In this document: piece after piece, positions 1 through 10,297 of the stretch
Position numbering within the stretch: position 1 is the first letter of the stretch
Layout: each line of letters starts with the position of its first letter
Origin: Bog-756 sp963828385
GTDB lineage: Bacteria; Actinomycetota; Acidimicrobiia; Acidimicrobiales; RAAP-2
Assembly: GCA_963828385.1 (NCBI GenBank)
Contig: CAWHEF010000002.1
Coordinates: 62,001-126,000 of the forward strand
Direction: 5' to 3'
DNA: 64,000 nt
The notes under the pieces: generated by a model
Seen by the model: only the letters and a program-made list of their open reading frames with translations
What the model was told of the DNA's origin: nothing
The model's database searches: none
Made by a program: the position numbers and the translations under genes

Positions 1-2283
1 CAGCTCACCGGGCAGCGGCTGGGCCGGCCGAGCGCTCTCGGCGTGCTGGCCCCTGACTGCATCTCGTCCTCGGCCTACGGCACCGAGGAGATGCTCACCC
101 AGCTCGTGCCGATCGTCGGCCTCGCCGCCTTCGCATTGGTGGTCCCGGTCACCTTCGCCATCCTCGGCGTGCTGCTCTTCGTCACCCTGTCCTATCTCGA
201 TGTCATCCGGCTCTACACCCAGGCCGGCGGGTCCTATGTGGTGGCGAGGGACAACTTCGGACCGAAGATCGCCCAGATCGCTGCGGTGGCGCTCCTCATC
301 GACTACACGGTGACCGTGGCCGTGCAGACGGCGGCGGGCACGGCGGCACTGACGAGCGCCTTCCCATCTCTCGTGGGGGCGACGGTCCCGATCACCGTTG
401 GTGTCGTCCTACTCCTCCTCTTCGGCAACCTCCGGGGCATCCGGGAAGCGGGCAAGACGTTCGCCTTCCCGACCTACTTCTTCGTCGTCAGTCTGGCGTT
501 GGTCATCGTGGTCGGCTACATCCGCGCCGCTCTCGGGACGCTACATGTCCACTCCGTTCACCAAGCCGGCACGGTGGCGATCGGCCATCCCGGCTCGGGG
601 CTCCTCTACGGTGCCTCGTTCATCATCATCCTGCGCTCGTTCGCCAACGGCGGGTCGTCGCTCACCGGACTCGAAGCGATCTCCAACGGTGTGGCCACCT
701 TCCGCGAGCCGGCGAGCATCAACGCCCGCCAGACCCTCGTCGTGATGAGCTCGATCCTCGCCTTCCTCGTGCTCGGGGTGACGCTGCTCGCCCACTGGAC
801 CCACGCCGTCCCCTACGAAGCGGGGTCACCCACCGTCGTCTCCCAGGAGGTCGAGTACGTCCTCGGCACCGGCCCGATCGGCAAGATCCTCTACTACGTC
901 GTCCAGTTCGCCACCATGCTCATCCTCTACACGGGGGGGAACACGAGCTTCAACGGCTTCCCGTTCCTCGCCAGCTACGTGGCCACGGACAAGTACCTGC
1001 CCAAGCAGCTGACCCGACGGGGGCACCGCCTCGCCTTCTCCAACGGGATCATCGTCCTCACCATCGTGGCCATCGCCCTTCTCGTCGTGACCCGGGCGAG
1101 AGTCTCGAGCCTGGTGGCCCTGTACGCCATCGGTGTCTTCACCGGGTTCGCAATGGCCGGATCGGGCATGGTCAAGCACCACTTCGACCACCGGGAGGGC
1201 CACTGGCGAGCGGGTGTCGCGCTGAACGGAGTCTCGGCCGTCCTCACCGCCATCGTCGTCCTCATCTTCGCCACCGTGAAGTTCACCGAGGGGGCGTGGG
1301 TGGTGGTCATCGTCGGGCCGCTCATGTTCGTGGGCCTGCTGCGCCTGCACCGCCAGTACATCACCGAGGACAGCGAGCTCGAGCAGGGGGCCACCGAGGC
1401 GGCGGAGGCCCCCGTCCTCCAGCACCAGATCGTCATCGTGCTCATCGACCGTCTCGATATGGCGGTGGCCCGGGCCCTGCAGTACGCCAGGACGCTCCAT
1501 CCCGACGAGGTCCGTGCCGTCCACTTCGCCATCGACCCCAGAGAGACGGAACGGCTCGAGCACGACTGGCGGCGGCTCGGACTCTCCCGGCTGCCCCTCG
1601 ACGTCGAGGAGTGCGAGGACCGCCGGCTGACCCGCTCCACGTTGGAGCTGGCCGCCGAGGCGGTGGCCGACGGACAGACCGAGCTCACCATTCTGCTCCC
1701 CCGTCGCGGATTCTCGTCGGGTTGGCAGCGGTTCCTGCACGACGCCACCGCCGATCACATCGCCGACGCCGTCGGCCAGCTCGCCCACGTCAACGCTACG
1801 GTCGTCCCCTACCAGCTGACGGGTTCGGCCAAGCGCAGGGCGTGGCGGAGGAGGATGGCCCAGACGACCGTCCCCGACAAAGGGGGGAAGACGGCCGGCC
1901 GGGGGACCGGCCGTGCCGCCGGGCGGGCAGCCGGGCGCGAGGCGGCCAAGGTCGCCTATGAGCGCAAGGCGTTCGGGGACAAGCTGCGGGGAGCGACACC
2001 CATCGGCGACGCTGAGTGGCGGAAGAGAGTCCGGGTGGCGGGGCGGATCCGGTCGGTGCGGGTCCAACCTCGGGCCGGGACCGCCAACCTGGAGTGCGTG
2101 CTCGCCGACGACAGCGGCAAGCTGCTGCTCGTCTTCCAGGGTCGGCGCCGGATCCCGGGCATCCAGCCGGGCGCCCGCCTCGTGGTCGAAGGCATGGTGG
2201 GGGACTGGGCCCGCCGGGAGGCCATCTTGAACCCCGACTACGAGCTGATCGCCGGGACCGAGCCCGGGCAGGACCAGAGTTGA
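1..2283 (+). CDS. APC-family permease with UspA-like and OB-fold C-terminal domains (5' partial)
   Basis: The reading frame is open from the first base, so the true start lies upstream. The early residues APDCISSSAYGTEEML match the first helix of cationic amino-acid/APC permeases. About 11-12 hydrophobic helices fill the first ~430 residues. A cytoplasmic alpha/beta domain resembling UspA follows (about 460-610), then a basic Gly/Ala/Arg linker, then an OB-fold-like beta domain (about 670-755; VRVAGRIRSVRV ... LVVEGMVGDW). The likely role is proton-coupled uptake of an amino acid or related cation at the cytoplasmic membrane; the substrate is unknown. In other actinobacteria the OB-fold protein is a separate gene near an APC permease (the Rv2690c-Rv2694c neighbourhood); here both are in one uninterrupted frame. 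The stop is TGA at 2281-2283. Confidence 0.8.
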   Translation, partial: QLTGQRLGRPSALGVLAPDCISSSAYGTEEMLTQLVPIVGLAAFALVVPVTFAILGVLLFVTLSYLDVIRLYTQAGGSYVVARDNFGPKIAQIAAVALLIDYTVTVAVQTAAGTAALTSAFPSLVGATVPITVGVVLLLLFGNLRGIREAGKTFAFPTYFFVVSLALVIVVGYIRAALGTLHVHSVHQAGTVAIGHPGSGLLYGASFIIILRSFANGGSSLTGLEAISNGVATFREPASINARQTLVVMSSILAFLVLGVTLLAHWTHAVPYEAGSPTVVSQEVEYVLGTGPIGKILYYVVQFATMLILYTGGNTSFNGFPFLASYVATDKYLPKQLTRRGHRLAFSNGIIVLTIVAIALLVVTRARVSSLVALYAIGVFTGFAMAGSGMVKHHFDHREGHWRAGVALNGVSAVLTAIVVLIFATVKFTEGAWVVVIVGPLMFVGLLRLHRQYITEDSELEQGATEAAEAPVLQHQIVIVLIDRLDMAVARALQYARTLHPDEVRAVHFAIDPRETERLEHDWRRLGLSRLPLDVEECEDRRLTRSTLELAAEAVADGQTELTILLPRRGFSSGWQRFLHDATADHIADAVGQLAHVNATVVPYQLTGSAKRRAWRRRMAQTTVPDKGGKTAGRGTGRAAGRAAGREAAKVAYERKAFGDKLRGATPIGDAEWRKRVRVAGRIRSVRVQPRAGTANLECVLADDSGKLLLVFQGRRRIPGIQPGARLVVEGMVGDWARREAILNPDYELIAGTEPGQDQS

Positions 2284-2575
2284 GCCGGCAGATGCCCCGC
2301 TGGCCGACGGCGCAGGTCAGGACCATGGAGGCCGTTCGGGAGCACTCGTTCATCCTCCGGAGGCCGCTTCTTGCCCGCGGCGCGCCTTTGTCACTATCTT
2401 CTCCCCCCGTTGCCGGACGCGGCGTGGCACGATGGCGCCCCCTCGGCTCACGGCCTCCGGCCGCGGCCCCCGAAGGGGGACCCCGCCCTCGCTGCCGGCG
2501 ACGGTCGAGTACCAGCCAACCCACGAACCCCACACCGGGGCCTGACAACGCCGTGAACCGAAGGGAGCATCACCG

Positions 2576-4954
2576 ATGACCCACCTCCTCGCAGAAGGGG
2601 GGTACCAGGCGTTCCTGCTCACCAGCGCTGAGCGGGCATGGTTGGTCTTCGCCCTGGTCGCCGCGGTGGCGTCCATCATCACCGGCGTCATCCTCATGAG
2701 AGGCGTGATCGCCGCCGATCAGGGCACGGCAACGATGAAGGACATCGCCAAGGCGATCCAGGAGGGGGCCGAGGCCTTTCTCTCCCGCCAGTTCAAGACC
2801 ATCGGGTTCATCATCATCCCGCTGGCGATCCTCATCTTCTTCACCGCCACGAAGGTCACCCGCCCCGACCACACCGTGGCCCTCACCTTCGTCCAAGCCG
2901 GCATCTTCCGGGTGATCTGCTTCCTCGCCGGTGCCCTGTGCTCGGGGCTCACCGGGTTCATCGGCATGAGCCTGGCCGTCCGGGGCAATGTGAGGACGGC
3001 GGCCGCCGCCCGGGACGGACAGCTCCCGCCCACCCTCCGGGTGGCGTTCCGGACCGGGGCCATCACCGGCCTGTTCTGTGTCGGGCTCGGCCTGCTCGGT
3101 GCCACCATCATCGTGTTCGTCTTCCAGAACACGGCCACCTCGGTGCTCGTCGGGTTCGGCTTCGGTGCCTCGTTGTTGGCCCTCTTCATGCGGGTCGGTG
3201 GCGGGATCTTCACCAAGGCTGCCGATGTCGGCGCCGACCTGGTCGGCAAGGTCGAGGCGGGGATTCCCGAGGACGACCCGAGAAACGCCGCCACCATCGC
3301 CGACAACGTGGGTGACAACGTCGGCGACTGCGCCGGCATGGCCGCCGACCTCTTCGAGTCCTACGTCATCACCATCATCGCCTCGATCATCCTCGGAGTG
3401 ACCGCGTTCACCTCGATCGGGCGCGGCTTCGTCGCCGCCAAGACGGTCATCTTCCCCATCGCCATCCCGGCCATCGGGATCATCGCCACCATCATCGGGG
3501 TGTACTCGGTACGAGCAGGGTCGAAAGCCCGAAGCGCCATGGCCCCCATCAACCGGGGGGTGTGGATCGCGGCCGCCATCACCATCGGCGGCACCGCCGT
3601 CGTGGCCGGTGCCTACCTCCACTACTGGAAGGCGTTCTTCGCCGTGCTCGTCGGCGTGGTCTTGATGCTGGTGGCCAGCCAGATCACCGAGCACTTCACC
3701 TCGACCGAGCGGTCGCCGGTCAAAGAGGTGGCCGAGACGGCCCGGACCGGTCCCGCCACTTTGACCCTCGCCGGGCTGGCTCTCGGCCTCGAGTCCACGG
3801 TGTGGGCCATCCTCGCCATCGTGATCGCCATCGCCGTGTCGATCGGCTTGGCCGGCGGCAACATCGAGCTCTCGCTGTACCTGATCTCCCTGACCGGCAT
3901 CGGCCTCCTGTCGACGGCGGGGATCATCGTGTCCGAGGACAGCTTCGGTCCGGTCTCCGACAACGCCGCCGGCGTGGCCGAGATGTCCGGAGAGTTCAGC
4001 GGCGAGGCCGAACGGGTCATGGTGAGCCTCGACGCCGTGGGCAACACCACCAAGGCCGTGACCAAGGGTGTGGCCATCGGCTCGGCCGTCCTCGCCTCCA
4101 TCGCCCTGTTCGCCTCCTTCATCGAGACGATCGGCTCGCAGCTCGGCCTGCACCGGACCCTCGGGTCGGGTGTCAACTGGCTGTTCAACGCGCCCGAGAC
4201 CCAGATCAACGTGTCCCACCCGACGATCTTCATCGGGATCCTGATCGGCGGCTCGATCGCCTTTCTCTTCTCGGCCCTGGCCATCAGGGCCGTCGGCCGC
4301 TCGGCCGGGACCGTGGTCCAGGAGGTGCGCCGCCAGTTCCGGGAGCACCCGGGGATCATGGACTACTCGGAGAAGCCCGAGTACGGAAAGGTCATCTCCA
4401 TCTGCACCACGGCGGCCCAGCGCGAGCTCGCCACCCCGGCGCTTCTGGCCGTGCTGTCGCCGGTGATCGTCGGCTTCGGCATCAACTACTTTGCCCTCGG
4501 CGCCTTCCTGGTCGGGGCCATCCTGACCGGGCAGCTCATGGCCAACTTCCTGTCGAACTCCGGGGGAGCCTGGGACAACGCCAAGAAGTTCATCGAAGAC
4601 GGCAACGAAGGCGGCAAGGGGTCAGAGGCCCACAAGGCGGCGGTCATCGGCGACACCATCGGCGACCCGTTCAAGGACACGGCGGGCCCGGCGCTCAACC
4701 CCCTCATCAAGGTCATGAACCTGGTGTCCTTGCTCATCCTTCCGGCCGTGATCACCCTGCGGCACCACACCGGCGCCCGCCTGGGCATCGCCGCCGGCGC
4801 CCTCATCGTGCTCGGCATCGCCGTGGCCTTCTCCAAGCGGAAGACCTCCTCGATGGACAGCGGGCCGCCGGCCGGGGACAGCGGGCTGCCCGCCGGGGAG
4901 GAGGAGGCCCTCGACAGCGCCGCCACCGCCGCCCTGGGGACCGCCGCCGACTGA
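2576..4954 (+). CDS. hppA: K+-independent proton-pumping membrane pyrophosphatase
   Basis: This 792-residue protein hydrolyses pyrophosphate and pumps protons across the cytoplasmic membrane. It has about 16 membrane helices. The substrate-binding signature DVGADLVGKVEAGIPEDD is followed by DNVGDNVGDCAGMAADLFES, and a second acidic cluster near the C-terminus includes GDTIGDPFKDTAGPALNP. In the segment GNTTKAVTKG, Lys493 and Thr496 occupy the positions that mark the K+-independent subclass, so no potassium requirement is expected. The ATG start at 2576 follows the ribosome site aagggag. A Ser/Pro/Ala-rich tail of about 35 residues extends past the conserved core. The gene is monocistronic, with 292 bases upstream containing no gene but presumably its promoter. 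The frame is intact. Confidence 0.95.
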   Translation: MTHLLAEGGYQAFLLTSAERAWLVFALVAAVASIITGVILMRGVIAADQGTATMKDIAKAIQEGAEAFLSRQFKTIGFIIIPLAILIFFTATKVTRPDHTVALTFVQAGIFRVICFLAGALCSGLTGFIGMSLAVRGNVRTAAAARDGQLPPTLRVAFRTGAITGLFCVGLGLLGATIIVFVFQNTATSVLVGFGFGASLLALFMRVGGGIFTKAADVGADLVGKVEAGIPEDDPRNAATIADNVGDNVGDCAGMAADLFESYVITIIASIILGVTAFTSIGRGFVAAKTVIFPIAIPAIGIIATIIGVYSVRAGSKARSAMAPINRGVWIAAAITIGGTAVVAGAYLHYWKAFFAVLVGVVLMLVASQITEHFTSTERSPVKEVAETARTGPATLTLAGLALGLESTVWAILAIVIAIAVSIGLAGGNIELSLYLISLTGIGLLSTAGIIVSEDSFGPVSDNAAGVAEMSGEFSGEAERVMVSLDAVGNTTKAVTKGVAIGSAVLASIALFASFIETIGSQLGLHRTLGSGVNWLFNAPETQINVSHPTIFIGILIGGSIAFLFSALAIRAVGRSAGTVVQEVRRQFREHPGIMDYSEKPEYGKVISICTTAAQRELATPALLAVLSPVIVGFGINYFALGAFLVGAILTGQLMANFLSNSGGAWDNAKKFIEDGNEGGKGSEAHKAAVIGDTIGDPFKDTAGPALNPLIKVMNLVSLLILPAVITLRHHTGARLGIAAGALIVLGIAVAFSKRKTSSMDSGPPAGDSGLPAGEEEALDSAATAALGTAAD

Positions 4955-5190
4955 GCGCCTCCCGCTCCTGTTCCCGGCGCCTCGGCGGCCGGGCTTCCCA
5001 TTTCCGACCCCCGACCGGTCGTCCCCGGTCTTCGCCCCATTCACCGTCGCCCAAACCAAGGCCAGGTCCAGCTGAAATCCCAGGTCAGGGTGGCTCCTCC
5101 GTCCTCGGCGTCGGTAGGTCGCCCGATCTCGGGTTCCGGGGGCGGTCTTGACAGGCCCCTCTTGCACCGTTCACCCTTGGCCCCACTGCC

Positions 5191-8100
5191 ATGGCACCCA
5201 GCGACACGACATCGAGAGCATCCGAGACCGGGACCACGAACGGCGCCGCCACCGGCGGCACGGTGGCCTCGCGCCCCGGGACGCCAGGGCGGACTGCGCC
5301 CCGGGGTGGGGCACGGCCCCTCGTCATCGTGGAGTCCCCGGCCAAGGCCAAGACGATCGCCGGGCTGCTCGGCCCCGAGTACGTGGTCGAATCGTCCATC
5401 GGTCACATCCGGGACCTCCCCCGCCGGGCCGACGAGGTCCCGGCCGCCTTCAAGGCCGAGCCCTGGTCGCGGCTCGGGGTCGACGTCGACAACGGGTTCA
5501 AGCCGCTCTATGTCGTCTCCTCGGACAAGCGATCCCAGGTCAACAAGTTGAAGCAGCTGGTCAAACAGGCCAGTGAGGTCTATCTGGCCTCCGACGAGGA
5601 CCGCGAAGGCGAGTCGATCGCCTGGCACCTCCTCGAGGTCCTGGCACCGCGGGTGCCGGTCAAGCGGATGGTGTTCCACGAGATCACCCGCCCGGCCATC
5701 GAACGGGCCGTCAACGAGTGGCGTGACCTCGACCGCCGGCTGGTCGACGCCCAGGAGGCCCGCCGGATCCTCGACCGCCTCTACGGCTACGAGGTCTCGC
5801 CCGTGCTGTGGAAGAAGATCATGCCCCGCCTCTCCGCCGGCCGGGTCCAGAGCGTGGCCACCCGCATGGTGGTGGAGCGCGAGCGGGCCCGGATGGGGTT
5901 CCGATCGGCGTCCTGGTGGGGGATCGACGCCACCTTCACGGTGGAGGGGGACGCAGGAGCCGTCGAAGCCGACGAGGGTGAGCCCCGCTCGTTCTCGGCG
6001 TCGCTCGTGGCCGTGGACGGGGTTACGCTCGCCTCGGGAAAAGACTTCGACCCGACCGGCGCCCTCAGCGCACCGGGCTCGGTCGCGGTGCTCGCCGAGG
6101 ACGAGGCCAGGACGCTCGCCGCCGGGCTAGCCGACGCTCCCTTCGCCGTGAAGTCGATTTCCCACAAGCCGTTCCGACGCTCTCCCGCGGCGCCGTTCAT
6201 GACCTCCACCCTCCAGCAGGAGGCCGGCCGCAAGCTCCGGTTCAGCTCCAAGCGCGCCATGCAGGTGGCCCAGCGCCTCTACGAGGGCGGGTGGATCACC
6301 TACATGCGCACCGACTCGACAACGCTGTCAGGCGAGGCGCTCCGGGCGGCCCGGGCCCAGGCCACCACCCTCTACGGTGCCGAGTACGTCCCTGCCCAAC
6401 CCCGCCGGTACGAGCGCAAGGTGAAGAACGCCCAGGAGGCCCACGAGGCCATCCGACCGGCGGGCGAGTCGTTCCGCACCCCCGACGAGGCGGCCCGTGC
6501 ACTGTCCGGCGACGAGCTCCGGCTCTACGACCTCATCTGGAAGCGCACGGTGGCGTCCCAGATGGCCGACGCCACCGGCACCAGCGCCCAGGTCCGCCTC
6601 GGTCGGCGCGACCAACGGCGAGGACCGGGCTCGACAGGAGGCCGAGTTCGCCGCATCGGGCAAGGTCATCAGCTTCCCCGGGTTCCTCCGTGCCTATGTC
6701 GAGGGGGAGGACGACCCCGATGCGGAGCTGGCCGACCGTGAGGTCCACCTTCCTCCGATGGACGAGGGCGACCCGCTGACGGTCAGCGACCTCGAGTCGG
6801 GCTCGCACGCCACCCAGCCTCCGGCCCGCTACACGGAGGCCTCGCTGGTGAAGGCCATGGAGGATCTCGGCGTGGGCCGTCCCTCGACCTATGCCAGCGT
6901 CATCGGCACCATCATCGACCGCGGGTACGTCTGGAAGAAGGGCAGTGCCCTCGTACCCTCGTTCACCGCCTTCGCCGTGGTAGGACTGCTCGAGCGCTAC
7001 TTCTCGGACCTGGTCGACTACGGCTTCACCGCCTCCATGGAGGACGACCTCGACGCCATCGCCTCCGGGGACGAAGAGGTGCTGCCCTGGTTGACCCGGT
7101 TCTACTTCGGGACCGAGCCCCCGGCTGCGCTCGGCAACGGCTCGGGCAACGGCAATGGTGCGAACGGCGACGTCGCCGGCACCGCCGCCGTCAACGGCAA
7201 CGGCAACGGCACCGGCGGCGACGCGGCTATCGCCCCCGTGGCCGGTCAGGTCCGAGCCCTCGGTCTGAAGCGCGAGGTCAGCACCTACCTCGGCGAGATC
7301 GACGCACGCCAGATCAACTCCATCCCCATCGGCACCGGTTCCGACGGTCAGGAGATCGTGGCCCGGGTGGGCCGCTACGGGCCCTACCTCCAGCATGGGG
7401 AGGATCGGGTGTCGGTCCCCGACGACCTCGCCCCCGACGAGCTCACCGTCGAGCGGGCCGAGGCGCTGATTCGAGCCCCGTCCTGTGACCGCGTGCTCGG
7501 AGTCGACCCGGACACCGGGCTCGAGGTGCAGGTCAAAGCGGGCCGATACGGCCCGTACGTGCAACTGGGTGAGGCGATGGACGGTGCGGAGAAGCCCCGG
7601 ACCTCGTCACTGTTCTCGTCGATGTCTCCCGAGACGGTCACGTTCGAGGAGGCGCTCGAGCTGCTGCGCATCCCCCGGGTGGTGGGTACCGATCCTGCAT
7701 CGAGCGACGAGATCATGGCCTTGAACGGCCGGTTCGGTCCCTATTTGAAGAAGGGGAGCGACTCGCGCAGCTTGACGAGCGAAGAGCAGCTCCTCACCGT
7801 CACGCTGGAGGAAGCACTGGCCATCTTCGCCCAGCCGAAGACGCGCCGGGGACGGTCCGCCCGGGGGCCGCTGCGCGAGTTGGGGAAGGATCCGGACACC
7901 GGCTTGAGCATGGTGGTGAAGGACGGGCGGTTCGGTCCGTATGTGACCGACGGCACGACCAACGCGTCGCTGCGACGCGGTGACGACGTCGAGTCCTTGA
8001 CCGACGAGCGGGCCGCCGAGCTGCTCGCCGAGCGCAGGGCCGCCGGGCCGTCGACCCGCAAGCGGACGGGGACGAAGAAGGCCGCCGCCAAGAAGACGGC

Positions 8101-8276
8101 GGCGAAGAAGACACCGGTGAAGAAGACTGCCGCCAGGAAGACCGGGGCCAAAAAGGCTGCCACCAAGAAGCCTGCCACCACGAAGGCCGGGGCCAAGAAG
8201 GCAGGGACGAAGAAGGCCGGCCGCGCCGAAGGCCGAAGGCGCAGGTCCAGCCGACACGGTCGACGGGGGCAAGTAG
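5191..8276 (+). CDS. topA: DNA topoisomerase I (two frame breaks)
   Basis: This type IA topoisomerase relaxes negative supercoils. The TOPRIM domain begins VIVESPAKAKTIAGLLG and carries the metal site SDEDREGE. The catalytic tyrosine lies in ITYMRTDSTTLS. The C-terminal part has four repeats of the type GRYGPY or GRFGPY (topoisomerase C-terminal repeats) and ends in a Lys/Ala-rich tail. An Asn/Gly-rich linker is encoded near 7126-7230. The frame shifts by one base near 6600 (after TSAQVRLG, continuing as ATNGEDRARQEAEF) and again near 8220, after which the tail reads AAPKAEGAGPADTVDGGK and stops at TAG 8274-8276. Without the second correction the frame would run 390 bases into tmk. Both breaks are probably sequence errors, since topA is essential. 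Confidence 0.92.
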
Positions 8277-8282
8277 CCCGGC

Positions 8283-8955
8283 GTGGACAGGTGTGGAGTG
8301 CCGGCGACGGACCGGGCGCGTCGGGGTCGCTTCATCGCATTCGAGGGAATCGACGGAAGCGGCAAGTCGACTCAGGCGGCCCGTCTCGTAGCCCGTCTCG
8401 ATGCCGTCGGCTTGGATGTGGTGCTCACGTTCGAGCCGGGGGCGACATCGCTCGGCGGGTCCCTCCGCCCGCTGCTCCTCGACCCTCGGATGCCCGCTTT
8501 CTCCGAGCGCAGCGAGGCCCTGCTGTTGGCGGCGGACCGGGCCCAGCACGTCCACGAGGTGATCCGTCCAGCGCTCGACGAGGGTGCCTGGGTCGTGACC
8601 GACCGCTACGCCGCTTCCACGCTCGCCTACCAGGGCTTCGGGCGCGGCCTCGATCGGGCCGGCCTTGACGTGTTGATCGACTGGGCGACCGCTGGACTCG
8701 TCCCTGATGTCACCGTGCTCATCGACCTCCCCGTCGAGGTGGCACTCGGGCGTCGGCGGGGTCGGGCCGACCGCATGGAACAAGGAGGCCGAGACTTCTT
8801 GCGGCCGCGTGGCGGAAGGGTATCGGCACCTGGCCGAAGAGTCGGGAGCCAGGTGGCTCACCGTGGACGGATCGGCCCATGCCGACACTGTCGGAGCCGA
8901 GGTCTGGTCGGCATTGAACGAGCTGTTGGGTGGAGAGCTCGAGCGTGGCCGGTAG
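8283..8955 (+). CDS. tmk: Thymidylate kinase (one frame break)
   Basis: dTMP kinase makes dTDP for DNA synthesis in the cytosol. The P-loop is FEGIDGSGKSTQAARL, the DRY-type motif is VVTDRYAASTLAYQGFGRG, and the LID arginines are in RRRGRADRME. The start is GTG 8283, six bases after the restored topA stop. The frame breaks by one base near 8800: DRMEQGGRDF continues in the next frame as GRVAEGYRHLAEESGARW and ends GGELERGR with TAG at 8953-8955. The restored length, about 223 residues, is normal for the family. It overlaps the start of the next gene, and the topA-tmk-holB order is common in Actinomycetota. Confidence 0.9.
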
Positions 8956-10064
8956 CGACGAGTCAAGGACGTCCCTCCCGTCGGCTTCACTCTTCGACGC
9001 CGTCGTCGGACAGCCCCGGGCCGTGTCGCAGCTCATGGCGGCCGCCAGGCGACCCGTGCACGCCTACCTCCTCCACGGTCCGCCGGGATCGGGAAAACGA
9101 GCGGCGGCGCTCGGGTTCGGAGCAGCGTTGCTCTGCCCGAACGGGGGGTGCGGTGTCTGCAGCACATGCAGGCGGGCGCTGGCCGGGATCCATCCGGATC
9201 TGACCGTCGTCGAGCGCACCGGCCCCTCCCTCAGCGTGTCCGATGCCCAGGGTCTCGTGACGCTTTCGCAGCGCCGGCCGATCGAGGCGACCCGTCAGGT
9301 ACTGATGGCGACCGAAGTGCAGCTGGCCCGGGACTCGGTGCCGGCGCTGTTGAAGACGGTCGAGGAGCCGCCACCCACCACCGTCTTCGTGTTCATGGCC
9401 GACGATCTACCGGCGGCGGCTGGACACCATCGTGAGCAGGTGCGCGACTGTGGGGTTCGATCCCGTGCCCGAGAAAACCATTGCCGAGTGGCTCGTCGGG
9501 CAGGGGGTGGAGTCCGAGCACGCAGACTCGGTCGCTCGAGCTGCCAGAGGACGGCTGGATCGGGCTCGGCTGCTGGTCGATGACGCTGGGTTCGCCGCTC
9601 GCCAACAGCAGTGGCGGACGGTCCCGCAGCGACTGGACGGGACCGGGGCGGCAGCAGCGACCGTCGCCTCCGAGCTGCTCGAGTCGGTCGATGCCGCACT
9701 CGAACCGCTCCGCGGCGAACACGCCCGCGAGCTGTCCGCGCTCGGGGAGCAGGCGGAGATGACGGGATCGAGGACCATCCCCGGCCGGCGGCAGATCGAG
9801 GACGGTCACAAGCGGGAAGAGCGCCGCTGGCGGACCGACGACCTCCGCTTCGGCTTGGCCACCCTCGCCGAGGTGTACCGTGACCGGCTGGTGGCGAAGG
9901 CCAGCGCGCCGACAGCGCATTCGGCCGGCGGTGCGGCCGACAGCCGTAGGACAGCCCGGCAGGTCGGAGCGATCGAGGAGGCTTCCCTGGCGCTCGGGCG
10001 GAACGCCAATGAGCTCCTAGTCATGGACGCGCTGATGGTCCGGCTCTCGGGGATGCTCGACTGA
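8945..10064 (+). CDS. holB: DNA polymerase III delta' subunit (one frame break)
   Basis: This is a clamp-loader ATPase-fold subunit. The P-loop-like segment HGPPGSGKRAAAL is followed by a zinc-type cysteine cluster (CPNGGCGVCSTCRRAL) and HPDL, as in DnaX/HolB relatives. Sensor-region residues LLKTVEEPPPTTVF are present. GTG 8945 lies inside the end of tmk, so the two are translationally coupled. The frame breaks near 9412: FVFMADDLP continues one frame over as RRLDTIVSRCATVGFDPVP and runs to the stop at 10062-10064. The restored length, about 370 residues, is typical. The C-terminal collar domain is less conserved, as is usual. Confidence 0.87.
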
Positions 10065-10165
10065 GACGTTCGAGCCAGTCGGGATTGCCGGCCCGGAGTG
10101 CGAGTACTGGGCGCCGCCCCGAGGGTCGAGTAGCAGACGGACGGTCAGGTAGCGTGTCTTCCCGC

Positions 10166-10241
10166 GCCTGGGTAGCTCAGTCGGTAGAGCAACGCACTCG
10201 TAATGCGTAGGTCAGGAGTTCGATTCTCCTCCCAGGCTCCA
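10166..10241 (+). tRNA. tRNA-Thr (CGT anticodon)
   Basis: The 76-base cloverleaf has acceptor arms GCCTGGG and CCCAGGC. Its D arm is agctcagtcggtagagc, its anticodon stem is acgca/tgcgt around the loop ctcgtaa (anticodon CGT, threonine), and its T arm is aggag-ttcgatt-ctcct. The 3' CCA is encoded in the DNA. Its last 45 bases recur at 14519-14563. Confidence 0.97.
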
Positions 10242-10297
10242 GTTCAGAGGCATATTCCTGAGACCTTCGGATCATCGCGGGACGGCTGATCGGGGGC

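Noticed and set aside
2570..4348. Long minus-strand open frame rich in Asp, Gly and His opposite hppA
   Set aside because: It mirrors the codon periodicity of hppA, has no family motif and reads as low-complexity antisense sequence.
6590..6620. Programmed frameshifting in topA
   Set aside because: There is no slippery heptamer or downstream hairpin evident, and similar single-base breaks occur in many unrelated genes here, so sequence error is simpler.
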